Assembly: GCA_963781035.1 (NCBI GenBank) | Contig: CAWAEN010000004.1 | Span: forward strand, 620,001-684,000 | DNA length: 64,000 bases | Source: SZUA-35 sp963781035 | GTDB lineage: Bacteria; Actinomycetota; Acidimicrobiia; Acidimicrobiales; SZUA-35 | Reading direction: 5' to 3' | Shown here: in pieces, positions 25,761 through 36,300 of the stretch | Position numbering within the stretch: the stretch's first letter is position 1 | How the letters are laid out: each line of letters begins with the position of its first letter | Position numbers and translations under genes: made by a program | Notes under the pieces: generated by a model | What the model saw: only the letters and a program-made list of their open reading frames with translations | What the model was told of the DNA's origin: nothing | Databases searched by the model: none

Positions 25761-27298
25761 ACGGTGCCGACCTGCTCATCGCCACTGCGATGGCAAACGG
25801 TGTTGATCACTGTTTCGCCAACCCCGGCACGACCGAGCTGCACCTCGTCGAAGCCCTCGACCGGGCAGCCGGCATGCGCAGCGTCCTGTGTGCGTTCGAA
25901 GGGGTGGCATCCGGCGCCGCCGATGCGTTCGCTCGCATCACCGGCCGGCCGGCGCTCGGCCTTTTCCACCTCGGCCCCGGCTTCGCAAACGCACTGGCCA
26001 ACCTGCACAACGCTCGCCGCCACCGGACACCGATGATCAACCTGATCGGTGACCAGGCCTCCTGGCATCTGGCGGCCGATGCTCCGCTCACGAGCGACAT
26101 CCGACTGCTCAGCGCGTGGGTCGGCAGCCAGGTCGACATCACGTCGGCCGATGACAACGCAAGGGCGATGGCCGAAGCGGTGACCCTGGCGAACAGCGGT
26201 GGCGGACAGATCGTCAGCCTGGTGGCGCCCACCGATCATGCATGGAGCCCCACATCGGCTGAACCGATCGTGGCGGGGCGAGTCGCGCCGGAGTTGCCGG
26301 ACAGTGGGTCGGTGCGCGCCGCCGCTGCCGCCCTTCGGCGTTCGGGGGCGTTGCTGGTCCTCGACGGGCCTCGGGTCGATGCCGCTGTCCTCGCCGCGGC
26401 GGACGCCATCCGGTCGGTGACGGGCTGCCGGGTGCTGACGCCGAATCTGCCACTGCTCGAGCTCGGCTCGCACGTTCCGACCGTGGGGACGCTGCCGTAC
26501 TTCGCTGATCCGCTCCACAAGGCGCTGGCCACGGTGACCGCCGCTGTGCTGACGGGGAGAGGTGAGCCGGTGACGTTCTTCGGCTACCCAGACCTCGGAT
26601 CGCAACCGCTGCCAGCGGGCGCAGAGCGTGTCGTGTTGTCCGGCGTCGACGGCGACCTCGGCGTGGTGTTGGCCGCGTTGTGCGCTGAGCTCGGGGTCCC
26701 GCCGTCGGTCGGAGCGGGGCGAACTGTCGAGCCGCTGCCCGAGGTCGACGATGGACCGCTCGATCCCCGCAATCTCGGGCAGGCCTTCGCCCGGGCGATC
26801 CCGGAGGGAGCGATCGTGATCGGCGAGTCGATCACGTCCGGCGGCGGGTATCGAGCACTTGCCCCGTCCGCTGCGCCGCACACGCTGTTGGGCGTCACCG
26901 GCGGGGCCATCGGGGGCGGGCTGCCGGCTGCGGTCGGTGCGGCAATTGCTGCCCCCAACAGGCCCGTGCTCGCTCTGCAGGCCGACGGCTCGGCGCTCTA
27001 CACGATCCAGTCCTTGTGGACGATGGCGCGGGAACAACTCGATGTCACCGTCGTGATCTGTGCCAACGGGTCGTACAACATCCTCGACGTCGAGCTTCGA
27101 GACGCAGGAATCAAGCTCGACGGCCCGGCCGCCGAGCTGACGTCGCTCTCGAATCCGGCGATCGGGTTCGTCGACCTCGCTGGTGGCTTCGGGGTCCCCG
27201 CTGAGGCGGTCGCCACCGGCGCCGAGCTCGTCGCCGCGTTGTCACGGGCATCCTCCGAGCCCGGGCCGCACCTCATCGAAGCGCGCCTCGGCCGCTGA
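25757..27298 (+). CDS. Thiamine diphosphate enzyme, acetolactate synthase large-subunit-like
   Basis: 513 residues. Pyrimidine-binding domain first: HCFANPGTTELHLVEALD and the catalytic Glu in LCAFEGVASGAADAFARI. Central domain about 190-330. The diphosphate-binding domain contains LQADGSALYTIQSLWTM and VVICANGSYNIL, the GDG-N30-N motif with Ala for the first Gly. It is somewhat shorter than anabolic acetolactate synthases and has no small-subunit gene beside it, so it may be a catabolic lyase or decarboxylase. It is the last gene of the probable operon that starts with the YgfK-like gene. Confidence 0.85.
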   Translation: MNGADLLIATAMANGVDHCFANPGTTELHLVEALDRAAGMRSVLCAFEGVASGAADAFARITGRPALGLFHLGPGFANALANLHNARRHRTPMINLIGDQASWHLAADAPLTSDIRLLSAWVGSQVDITSADDNARAMAEAVTLANSGGGQIVSLVAPTDHAWSPTSAEPIVAGRVAPELPDSGSVRAAAAALRRSGALLVLDGPRVDAAVLAAADAIRSVTGCRVLTPNLPLLELGSHVPTVGTLPYFADPLHKALATVTAAVLTGRGEPVTFFGYPDLGSQPLPAGAERVVLSGVDGDLGVVLAALCAELGVPPSVGAGRTVEPLPEVDDGPLDPRNLGQAFARAIPEGAIVIGESITSGGGYRALAPSAAPHTLLGVTGGAIGGGLPAAVGAAIAAPNRPVLALQADGSALYTIQSLWTMAREQLDVTVVICANGSYNILDVELRDAGIKLDGPAAELTSLSNPAIGFVDLAGGFGVPAEAVATGAELVAALSRASSEPGPHLIEARLGR

Positions 27299-27302
27299 CG
27301 TC

Positions 27303-27338
27303 GCCGTTTGCTTTCCTCACGCCGTTCGCTTTGCTCAC
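27303..27338. repeat. Two tandem 18-base direct repeats
   Basis: GCCGTTYGCTTTSCTCAC occurs at 27303-27320 and again at 27321-27338, with 16 of 18 bases the same. It lies between convergent genes, next to a hairpin. It resembles small interspersed intergenic repeats of high-GC actinobacteria with CGCTTNGCTC cores; similar text is seen near 43135. Confidence 0.7.
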
Positions 27339-27345
27339 GAACACG

Positions 27346-27370
27346 GAGTTGCTCGCTGCGCTCTCAACTC
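27346..27370. terminator. Hairpin between convergent genes
   Basis: GAGTTG (27346-27351) pairs with CAACTC (27365-27370) around a GC-rich loop that can pair further (GCTGCGC). It lies between the ThDP stop at 27298 and the methyltransferase stop at 27375. It is probably a weak bidirectional terminator. Confidence 0.4.
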
Positions 27371-27374
27371 CCGG

Positions 27375-27983
27375 CTACCGAATCGCTCGACCCAGGTAGA
27401 TGCTGCCGGTGACGGCGCTGCCCATCACCGATCGGTCGATCGACACGTCAGTGAATCCGGCACCTCGGATCAATTCATCGATGGGGCGGCCCAGGTGGCA
27501 ACCGCCAGAGACCAGCTTCCATGCCGGATTGATCCACTGCTGCAAGCACCTCGGTCGGGCCGCCTCGGCCTGCCCGTGCTCGACGAAGTGGAACTCGGCG
27601 CCGGGCTTCAGCACACGGTGCAGTTCGCTGAGCGCCTTGTCGACCTCGGGAATCGTGCAGAGGGTGAAGCTGGCAAGCGCGCCATCAACTGAGGCGTCGT
27701 CAATCGGTAGCGACTCGCCGTCGAGGCCGATGAAGTCGACCTCGACCGAGGTGGCGGCCAGCCGGGCAGCGGCCAGTTTCCGACCGACGTCGGCAGGGTC
27801 GACGGCCAGCACTCGCTCGACGGCCGATGGATAGAACGGCACGTTCAACCCAGAGCCGAATCCGATCTCGACCACCACACCGGACAGGCCTGCGCAGACC
27901 CGCTGCCGGTACGCAGCGAAGTCCCCATTGTCGAGCAGCTTGTCGACCAGGCGAGGAAGGACTTGATCTCGGTAGAAGCTCAC
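27375..27983 (-). CDS. Class I SAM-dependent methyltransferase (UbiE-like)
   Basis: 202 residues. Motif I is VVVEIGFGSGLNVPFYP (GxGxG form), motif II FIGLDGESLPIDDASVDGAL, post-I acidic residue in LAVDPADVGRK, and the C-terminal LKPGAEFHFVEHGQAE is typical of phospholipid and small-molecule methyltransferases with EHG. The substrate is unknown. It lies just downstream of the acyl-CoA ligase on the same strand, about 60 bases away. Confidence 0.87.
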   Translation of the reverse strand: MSFYRDQVLPRLVDKLLDNGDFAAYRQRVCAGLSGVVVEIGFGSGLNVPFYPSAVERVLAVDPADVGRKLAAARLAATSVEVDFIGLDGESLPIDDASVDGALASFTLCTIPEVDKALSELHRVLKPGAEFHFVEHGQAEAARPRCLQQWINPAWKLVSGGCHLGRPIDELIRGAGFTDVSIDRSVMGSAVTGSIYLGRAIR

Positions 27984-28046
27984 GAGCCCGTCAGGCCATC
28001 CTTCTCAACGCAGCCGGGGCGACGTCGAGCGCCAGAGAGCGGTGGT

Positions 28047-29668
28047 TCACGAGATCTTGGGGGCGTCGGCGTCGACGAACTGGGAGCCGGAGCTCCCGCT
28101 TGAGGACCTTGCCCGTGGCGTTGCGGGGGAGTTCGTCCACGATGGCGATGTCGTATGGCACCTTGAACTTCGCGAGGTGGGTCGACGCAGTGCTCGACCA
28201 CCGTGCTGCGGTCGATCTCGGCGCCGGGCTTGAGCGCCAGCACGGCGAGGCCGACTTCGCCCCACTTGTCGTTGGGCACACCGATGATGGCTGCCTCGGC
28301 AACTGCGGGCAGCTGGTAGAGGACGTTCTCGACCTCGGCCGGGTAGACGTTTTCACCACCGGAGATGTACATGTCCTTCCAGCGATCGACGATGAAGACG
28401 AAACCCTCGTCGTCGGACTGCGCGGCATCGCCGGTCTTCAACCAGCGACCTTCGAACGCCGCCTGCCGTGGCGTCGGGTCGGTTCCAGTAGCCAGGTGTG
28501 ATGTTCGGGCCGGCGACCCAGAGCTCGCCGATCTCGTCCGGTCCGCAATCGGTGCCGTCCTCGGCCACGATTCGGTATTCGGTGTGCAGGAGTGGCTTGC
28601 CGGTCGATCCGATCTTGCGGAGGGCGTCGCCCGGGTCGAGGAAGATGCAGGCCGGGCTGGTCTCGGTCATCCCGAAACCTTGCACCAGGGGCACGCCTCG
28701 TTCGAACCAGCTCTCCATGATCGTGAGGGCACACGGTGCGCCGCCGACGCCGGCGATCCGGAGTCGCGACAGGTCGGTGTCGGCGAAGTCGGGATGCTGC
28801 ATCATGAATTGGTACGGAGCAGGAACGGCGAAGAAGTGGGTGATGCCCTGCGCCGGGTCGCCGAGCACGGAGAGGGTCTCGCCGGGGTCGAACCCCTTCA
28901 GGATCACGACGGTGCCGCCGCCGTGTAGAACGGGATTGCTGTAGCAGTTGAGCCCGCCGGTATGGAAGAGCGGCAGGATGTTGAGGTGCACCGAGTCGAG
29001 CCCGATTCCGGCCGGGATCCCGAGGTTGACGGCGTTCCAGAAGTTCATGCCGTGGGTGATCATCGCCCCCTTCGGCAGACCGGTGGTCCCCGAGGTGTAC
29101 ATGATCGTGATCACGTCGTCGTGGGTGAGGACCTCCCTCACGATGCTCTGGCCGTCGAATTCTGACAGCGCGGCCTCGTAGGGGCTTTCCGGTCTTCCGC
29201 CGTCGATCGCCAACAGGGTCCCGATCGAACAGCGCTTCTGCAGCTCGGTTGCAGATTCGGTGAACTCGGCGTCATGGATCATCAGCGTCGGTGCGCTGTC
29301 GTTGATGATGTACTCGAGCTCGGAGACGGTCAGTCGCCAGTTGAGGAGAACGCAGATGGCGCCGTTGCGGGCACAGGCGAACTGGATGTCGAAGTACTCG
29401 ACACCGTTGTGGGCCAGCACCGCCACGCGATCGCCCCGGCTGATCCCGATGGAGGCCATGTAGCCGGCCATGGCATCGATCCGATCGTCGAGCTCGCGGT
29501 AGCAGAAGGTCCGCCGCTGCCGAGATCGCGAACGGCCTCTTTGCCGGGACGGTGAGCGGCATGATGCTCGATCCAGTCGTAGACCCTGACGGCCCCGTGC
29601 CCGACGGGCCGCGAGCTCGTCATCGAGGCGACGGCTTCGGGGTCTGGGATGAAATCGGTGCTCGACAA
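28047..29668 (-). CDS. Acyl-CoA synthetase (AMP-binding) (four frameshifts)
   Basis: About 540 residues, start ATG 29668. ANL-superfamily motifs are all present: phosphate loop IMYTSGTTGLPKGAMITHG, A5 segment QGFGMTETSP, A8 core DRWKDMYISGGENVYPAEVE, and the A10 Lys in NATGKVLKREL. It activates a fatty or aromatic acid with ATP and CoA. The reading frame is broken near 29517 (-1), 28460 (+1), 28180 (+1) and 28098 (+1); corrected, the C-terminus ends QFVDADAPKIS at 28047. So many single-base breaks in an otherwise conserved enzyme favour sequence error over decay. It is divergent from an MFS transporter. Confidence 0.87.
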
Positions 29669-29806
29669 CGTGGGCTCCTCGGGTGGATGCTGCGGAAACT
29701 AGCAGTCGTCGGCTCGCTCGGGTGTGGCGTCTGACCCTTCGATGTCGCCAAGCGACGCCGCCTGCCCCAGGTAGCGTTCCCAGGTGAATCGAGCCAGGGG
29801 CAGATC

Positions 29807-31137
29807 GTGACGAGCAACGTCGCGACGCGAAAGCGGAAGCCACCGCACCCGGCGGGATCGAGCGCTGGCCGTTCGACCCGACGCAGATTCCGCTTCTACT
29901 ACGGCTGGATCGTGCTGGTCGTCGGCAGCATCGGCGTGCTGGCTTCGGTTCCCGGTCAGACCGCCGGGGTCAGTGTCTTCACCGACCACCTCACCGATGC
30001 GACCGGATTGAGTCGTCTGCAGCTGTCGATCGCGTATCTGATCGGCACCGGGTCGAGTGGGTTCGCCTGCCGATGGGTGGTCGGGCCATCGATCGGCTCG
30101 GCGCTCGGCGAGTGGCGTCCGGCGCGGTGATCGGGCTGGCGTTGACGCTGGTCGGGCTGAGCACCGTTGGTCCGATGTCGACCACGGTCGGCATGCTGGT
30201 GATGAGCCTCGGTTTCGGTGCTCTCCGTTTCACGGGGCAGGGCCTGCTCACCCTCACCTCACGCACGATGATCTCGCAGTGGTTCGAGGCGCGCCGGGGA
30301 GTCGTGACGTCTGGGTCGAACGCAGTGATGAGCTTCGCGTTCGCGTCGAGTCCCGCGCTGCTACTGGCGCTCATCGAGATCGACGGGTTCCGCACGGCGT
30401 GGCGTATTCTCGCCGCCCTCCTGGTGCTGGTGATGGGCAGCCTCGTCGTCGTGTTCTTCCGCGACAGCCCGGAGTCATCCGGTCTCGTCATCGACGGTGG
30501 TATCGCCGAACCGATCCCGGACGATGCCGGCCCTCGTCTCGTCGGAACCGACGTTGATCGCACCCGGTCCGAGGCTGTCGCCGATCTCCGGTTCTGGGCG
30601 GTGACCATTCCCGTCGTGGCCATGGCCTCGACGTCGACCGCGCTCACGTTCCACATCCTCGACTTCGGGTCGGAACTCGGCATCGACGACGACCGCATCG
30701 TGCGGATCTTCCTGCCGATCGCCTTCGTCTCGGTTCCCGTCACCCTGCTCGGAGGCTGGTTGATCGACCGCGTCCGGCCCGTCGCCATCTCGGCGCTGAT
30801 GTCCGCCATGCAGATCGTGATGTATCTCGCCGTTTCCGCCTTGGATCGCCCGGTCGCCGCTGTCGTCGCAGTCGTTGCCTGGGGAATCTCCGCAGGCTGC
30901 TACGCACCCCTCACCTCCGCCGCCATTCCGAGGCTCTTCGGCCGTCGGCACCTGGGGTCGATCGCCGGACTCCAGATGAGCGCGATGGTGGTCGGGAGTG
31001 CCATCGGGCCGGCGTTGTTCGCCGTGGTCGAGAACGCGACTGGGAGCTACCGGCCGGCGCTGTGGATCAGTCTGATCGTCCCGGCTGCCGGTCTTCTTGC
31101 CTCCGTCGTTGCTGCCCGGCGCTACCCCCGCGTCTGA
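29807..31137 (+). CDS. MFS transporter, YhjX/oxalate-formate antiporter-like (one frameshift)
   Basis: About 444 residues from GTG 29807. Starts with an Arg-rich tail and the family opening FYYGWIVLVVGSIGVLASVP. About 12 membrane helices; LPMGGRAIDRLGARRVASG is the motif A loop and SRTMISQWFEARRGVVTSGS the helix 4-5 region typical of monocarboxylate and oxalate/formate carriers. One base is missing near 30066, joining GTGSSGFA to LPMGGRAID. It is divergent from the acyl-CoA ligase, so it may import the ligase's acid substrate. Confidence 0.85.
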
Positions 31138-31161
31138 GATTCCCGTCGACCGCCTGCGACC

Positions 31162-31178
31162 AGGGCCCATGGCCCCTA
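31162..31178. promoter_or_regulatory. DosR/OsdR-like box upstream of the GerW-like gene
   Basis: AGGGCCCATGGCCCCTA, 16 of 17 bases identical to 10250-10266. It lies 80 bases before the GerW-like start. A near copy in front of an unrelated gene makes chance unlikely. The regulator is not in the window. Confidence 0.45.
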
Positions 31179-31257
31179 CGGCCCTCGAGTGGGTCGACGT
31201 ACGTTCGATGAACAGGCCGAGGGTTTCGGCCGGGCGACGAAAACCAGGAGGACGATC

Positions 31258-31617
31258 ATGTCGACAGAAACGGTGGAACGGACCGCTGAGGTGCTGACCG
31301 AGAACATCGACGGGGTGCGGGATCTCGTGACCGTGAAGCGGGTGTTCGGCGAGGCCTATGACGTCGATGGCGTCACGATCATTCCCGTGGCGAAGGTCGG
31401 CGGCGGGGGAGGAGGCGGCGGGGGCGACGACGCATCGGGCGGCGGCGGCTTCGGCAGCGGCTTCGGGGTCGGTGCCACTCCGGTCGGTGTCTACCTGGTG
31501 AAGGACGGCGCGGTCGACTGGAAGCCGGCGGTCGACGCAACGAAGCTGGCCAAGGGCGGGCAGGTCTTGGCCGGGATCATCGCCGTGTGTGTCACCCTGG
31601 TGCTCATGCGCCGTTGA
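31258..31617 (+). CDS. GerW/YtfJ family protein
   Basis: 119 residues; ATG 31258 with AGGAGG 7 bases upstream. The family pattern is complete: N-terminal VFGEAYDVDGVTIIPVAKV, a glycine-rich central loop (nine Gly in a row, then GGGGFGSGFG), VGVYLVKDGAVDWKPAVD, and a C-terminal hydrophobic tail. YtfJ is named for spore germination in Bacillus, but the family is common in non-sporulating actinobacteria with unknown role. A DosR-like box lies upstream. Confidence 0.87.
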   Translation: MSTETVERTAEVLTENIDGVRDLVTVKRVFGEAYDVDGVTIIPVAKVGGGGGGGGGDDASGGGGFGSGFGVGATPVGVYLVKDGAVDWKPAVDATKLAKGGQVLAGIIAVCVTLVLMRR

Positions 31618-31663
31618 CGACCTCGAACGGGGCGGGCGGGCGCCCGTGTCGCGTGCGAAGACT

Positions 31664-32299
31664 TCAGCCGTCGATGCGGGCGAAGAAGGCGGCGAGGCCT
31701 TCCGGGTCGAAGCGTGCCGTGAGGTGACCCGCGTCGTCGTGGCCGAGATCCAGCGCCGGGCAGAAGAACTCGTCTGACTCGACCCAGAAGTGGGGAGAGC
31801 CGCGAACGCCGCGTCTTCGACCCTCGTCGTAGTCGGCCTGCACGGCGCTCCGTGACGCGGCATCGGCGCGCAGACCGCCATGGGCGTCACCGATCTGATC
31901 CAACACAGCCGGGTCGCTCACGTCGAGTCCACGTTCGAACACCGCGGCTCGAAGGTCGACGCTGACCGCGAGGCCGGTGGCCATGTCGACCTCGTATGCG
32001 GCGGAGGCGAGGTCGAGCGCCGGGAGCGTGGTCGCCGGCCAGTGGCCGGCGTCGAGCCCCGAGAAGTCGTCGACCCCGAGTTGCTCGCCGAGGATCGCCG
32101 CCTTCTCGGTCACCGCATCGACCGCCAGACCGGTGCCGTTGACCCACTCGAGCGGCCAGGCCCGGACACGGACGACGGCCGGTCGGTTCATCTCCTCGAC
32201 ATGTTCGATCACTCGTTTCAGCCCGACGTGGGTGAAGGGGCAGGTGATGTCGGCGAAAACCTCGATCACCAGAGCTGGGGTGCTGGTCGGAGTGTTCAT
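31664..32299 (-). CDS. DsbA/FrnE-family thioredoxin-fold oxidoreductase
   Basis: 211 residues. N-terminal strand VIEVFADITCPFTHVGLKRV has CPFT, one Cys instead of the CxxC pair, as in FrnE/2-hydroxychromene isomerase-like members. The helical insertion and C-terminal cis-Pro region RGVRGSPHFWVESDEFFCPA fit the DSBA fold. It has no signal peptide, so it is cytoplasmic. Its ATG overlaps the stop of the PyrD-like gene (ATGA), making it the last gene of the nifJ operon. It may act on redox or thiol partners of that system; this is inference. Confidence 0.82.
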   Translation of the reverse strand: MNTPTSTPALVIEVFADITCPFTHVGLKRVIEHVEEMNRPAVVRVRAWPLEWVNGTGLAVDAVTEKAAILGEQLGVDDFSGLDAGHWPATTLPALDLASAAYEVDMATGLAVSVDLRAAVFERGLDVSDPAVLDQIGDAHGGLRADAASRSAVQADYDEGRRRGVRGSPHFWVESDEFFCPALDLGHDDAGHLTARFDPEGLAAFFARIDG

Positions 32300-33315
32300 T
32301 TCGGCCTCGGATAGGACGCAAGAGTCTGTGCGTAGTTCGACCGCTCGAATGCGCCGGGATTCGGGATCGAACGCTGGCTCAGGCTGCCTCTCGCCTGGTC
32401 GGTCGAGACGTAGTCCCGCTCGGTGAACCAGGCGGTGACGTCGCGGAGCACGGTGGCGACATGATCTGTTCCGTTGATGAGGAGCGCTGACGTCATCATG
32501 GCCACGTCGGCCCCTGCCAGGATGGCCTTCACGACATCGTCGGCCGAGTGCACGCCGCTGGTCGCGGCGAGCGAGCAATCGAGCTGTCCGCGAAGGATGG
32601 CGATCCACCGCAGCACCATCCGGAGTGCTGCCGGCGTGCTCAGCTCCAGGTGCGGCTCGACCGTCAGATGATCGAGGTCGATCTCCGGTTGGTAGAAACG
32701 GTTGAACAACACGAGGGCGTCGGCGCCGGCTTCTTCGAGGCGTCGAGCCATGTTCGACATCGAGCTGAACTGGGGCCCGACCTTCACTGCCAGCGGGATG
32801 TCGATCGACGCCCGCACGTTCGACACCAGCCGAAGCGTCTCGTGTTCGACATCGGTGCCGGTCAGTTCGGGGTCGGCGGCAACGCGGTACACGTTGAGTT
32901 CGACCGCCGCCGCCCCGGCGTCCTGCACGAGCGAGGCGAAGCTCGTCCAACCGCCCGGGGTCGTCCCGTTGAGGCTGGCGATCACGGGGATATGGAGCGC
33001 CGCCACTGCGTTCTCGACCAGCGACAAGTAGTGGTCGGGGCCGTCCGAGATGAGTGGTGTCTGCGGAACATGGCCGAAGACGGCTTCGGCACCGAGGTCG
33101 AATCCCTCGAACGAGTCCATGGCGAGGGCGTCGTACTCGATCTGCTCCTCGAACAGCGACGGCAGCACGGCTGCACCGGCACCCGCCTCTTCGATGGCGA
33201 GCAGGCTCTCGATGTCGCCCGTGAGGGGGCCGGCAGAGGCGACGATCGGACTGGTCAGTTGCAGACCCATGTACGTGGTCGAAACGTCCAGGCTCGTGGT
33301 TGCCGGTGTGGTCAT
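32296..33315 (-). CDS. Dihydroorotate dehydrogenase-like flavoprotein
   Basis: 339 residues, a TIM-barrel of the PyrD family: TTYMGLQLTSPIVASAGPLT at the N-terminus, VIASLNGTTPGGW, AAVELNVYRVAADPELTG, PLAVKVGPQFSSMSNMARRL, and LAATSGVHSADDVVKAILAGA near the FMN phosphate site. True PyrD enzymes have a catalytic Cys or Ser in the NCP loop; here the loop reads LNVY, so orotate synthesis is unlikely. This subgroup often follows pyruvate:ferredoxin oxidoreductase genes, as here (ATGA overlap with nifJ). It may use reduced ferredoxin. Confidence 0.85.
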   Translation of the reverse strand: MTTPATTSLDVSTTYMGLQLTSPIVASAGPLTGDIESLLAIEEAGAGAAVLPSLFEEQIEYDALAMDSFEGFDLGAEAVFGHVPQTPLISDGPDHYLSLVENAVAALHIPVIASLNGTTPGGWTSFASLVQDAGAAAVELNVYRVAADPELTGTDVEHETLRLVSNVRASIDIPLAVKVGPQFSSMSNMARRLEEAGADALVLFNRFYQPEIDLDHLTVEPHLELSTPAALRMVLRWIAILRGQLDCSLAATSGVHSADDVVKAILAGADVAMMTSALLINGTDHVATVLRDVTAWFTERDYVSTDQARGSLSQRSIPNPGAFERSNYAQTLASYPRPK

Positions 33316-36300
33316 GCTTCCTCCTCGAGGTTCGAGTACGACGCGACTCGCTCGACATTCACCATCTGTTCGTAGAGGTGCCAGCGGTTGTCGATGTCGG
33401 TCTGCGCTGCCGCGAACAGGCGCCGGGCAGTTTCGCGGTCGGTGCGTTCGAGCGATGCGAACCGGCCCTCGGACCGGGCGAAGTCCTTGAACGGTCTGGT
33501 CGGCGGTCTCGAATCGAGATGGAGACCGTGATCGCCGATGCTCCTCACGGGCCGGGTCGTACCGGTAGAGCGGCCAGTAGCCCGTTTCGGCTGCCATCTT
33601 CTGATGCTCCATCATCTTCGTCATGTCGATGCCGTGGGCGATGCACGGGCTGTAGGCGATGATGAGCGACGGTCCCTTGTGGGCTGCGGCTTCGTGGAAC
33701 GCTCGGACCGTCTGGGTCATGTTGGCACCCATCGCCACCTGTGCGACGAACACGTTTCCGTACGCCATGGCCAGCAGTCCGAGGTCCTTCTTGGGGCCGG
33801 TCTTGCCACCGGTGGCGAACTTGGCCACGGCAGCACGAGGGGTGGCCTTGGACGTCTGCCCGCCGGTGTTCGAGTAGACCTCGGTGTCGAGCACGAGGAT
33901 GTTGACGTCCTGGCCCGGACGCCAGCACGTGATCGACGCCGCCGAAGCCGATGTCGTATGCCCAACCGTCGCCGCCCACGATCCACACGTCGGTTCGCAC
34001 GAGGTGATCGGCGAGCGACGCAAGCTCCCGAGAAGCCGGATCGGTGCGTTCGGCGAGCAGCGAGCGGAGTTGCTCGATCTGCTGCCGCCGTGCGGCGATC
34101 GCTGTCTCATCACTGGACGTAGGGGCGGACAACGATGCCGCGAGGGGTCCGATCTCGGCCGACAGTTGATCGACCAGGGCACGTGCCCGCCGAGCGTGGC
34201 TGTCGAGGCCGAGTCGCATCCCGAGCCCGAACTCGGCATTGTCCTCGAACAACGAGTTGGCCCAGGCCGGTCCTCGTCCTGCGGCATCTTTGGTCCACGG
34301 TGTCGTCGGGAGGTTGCCGCCGTAGATCGAGGAACAGCCCGTCGCATTGGCAACCAGTGTGCGGTCGCCGAAGAGTTGGCTGAGGAGTTTGACGTACGGC
34401 GTCTCGCCGCAGCCAGAGCACGCACCCGAGAACTCGAACAGTGGTTGGGCCAGCTGGGACCCCTTGACCGACTCGAGCTTGAGCATCTTCCGGTCGACCT
34501 CGGGCAGTGCGAGGAAGAAGTCGAAGTTCTCCCGCTCGTCGGAGACGTGGGGAGCAATTGGCTCCATGTTGATCGCCCGGTGCTTCACCTCGGTCTTGCT
34601 CTTGGCCGGGCAGATGTCGACGCACACACCGCAACCGGTGCAATCGTCGGGCGCGACCTGGATGGTCATGCGGTCGCCCTCGGGGCCCTTCCAGACCTTC
34701 GAACGGAACGAGGCCGGCTGGTCGGTCAGCGCTCCGTCGTCCATGGCCTTCATGCGGATCGCCGAGTGGGGGCAGACGAGCGCACAGCGGCCGCAGTCGA
34801 TGCAGATGTCGGGATCCCAGATTGGGATCTGCGCTGCGATGCTGCGCTTCTCCCACTTCGCCGTTCCCGTTGGGAACGTTCCGTCGACCGGGAGTGCGCT
34901 CACGGGGAGGAGGTCGCCGTTTCCTTCCAGCAAGGTCTCCAGCATCGGATTCCCGCTGCCCGTCCTGATGATCTTCGGTTGGACGGGTTCGAGCTCTGTC
35001 GGGACGTCGACGCGGCCGAAGGGCTTCGATGGCATTGTCGATCGCTGCGGAGTTCCGCTCGACGATGACCGCACCTTGGCGGCCGTACGAGCTCGCAAGG
35101 CGGTCCTTCATCGCCGTCAACGCAACGTCGGTGTCGAGGATGTCGGTCAGTGCGAAGAAGCAGGCCTGGAGGACGGTGTTCACCCGTCCGGCGATGCCTG
35201 CGGCGAGGGCGATCGCATTCGCATCGATCGTCCACACCTCGAGTTCCTTCTCGACGATGTCTCGTTTGACCTGATCGGGGAGGCGGCTCCACAGCTCGTC
35301 CGGCTTGTGTGGAGAGTTGAGGAGCAGTGTTCCCCCGGGGCGACAACGGGCGGTGACGCCGCCGTTCAGGAGCGAGAACCGGTGACAGGCCACGAAGTCG
35401 GCATGCTCGATCAGGTACGTCGAGGTGATCGGGTCGGGGCCGAATCGCAGGTGCGAGACGGTCATCGCCCCGGACTTCTTCGAGTCGTAGACGAAGTAGC
35501 CCTGAACGCGGAGGTCGGTCTCGGCGCCGATGATCTTGGCGGTGGTCTTGTTGGCACCGACGGTTCCGTCACTGCCGAGCCCGAAGAACACGGCCTGGAA
35601 GTCGGCTCGGACGTTCGACGCCGCACCCTCGTAGGTGATGCTGGTGTGGGTGACGTCGTCGTTGATGCCGACGGTGAAGTGGCGGCGGGGTGCTGTGCTC
35701 GGCCAACTCGGTGAAGACGCCTGCGACCATCGCCGGGGTGAACTCCTTCGAGCCGAGCCCGTAGCGCCCGCCGATCACCAGCGGCATGGGTCCGGTCCAT
35801 TGCTCCATCAGGGCCGAGCAGATGTCGGTGTAGAGCGGTTCGCCGACCGATCCCGGTTCCTTCGTGCGATCCAGGACGGCGATGCGCTTCGTCGACGACG
35901 GAAGAGCCGCGATGAGGTGCTCGACCGAGAACGGACGGAACAGGCGGACGGTCACGACACCGACCTTGCGGCCGGCAGCGAGGGCTGATGGCAGCCAGTC
36001 TTGGACAGCTCCGACTCCCGAACCCATGATGACGAGGATGTCCTCGGCGTCGGCTGCTCCGTCGTAGTCGAAGAGGTGATAGCTGCGGCCTGTGGTTTCG
36101 GCGAGCTGATCCATGGCGGTCTGGACGGCAGCGGGAACGGCCGCGTGGAAGAGGTTGGCAGCCTCTCGAGCTTGGAAGAACACGTCGGGATTCTGGGCCG
36201 TGCCCCGGAGGACCGGGCGGTTCGGGTCGAGGCCACGCAGTCGGTGGTCTGCGATCAGTTCGTCGTCGATGAGGATCTCGCGTGCTTCCGGCGGGAGCGC

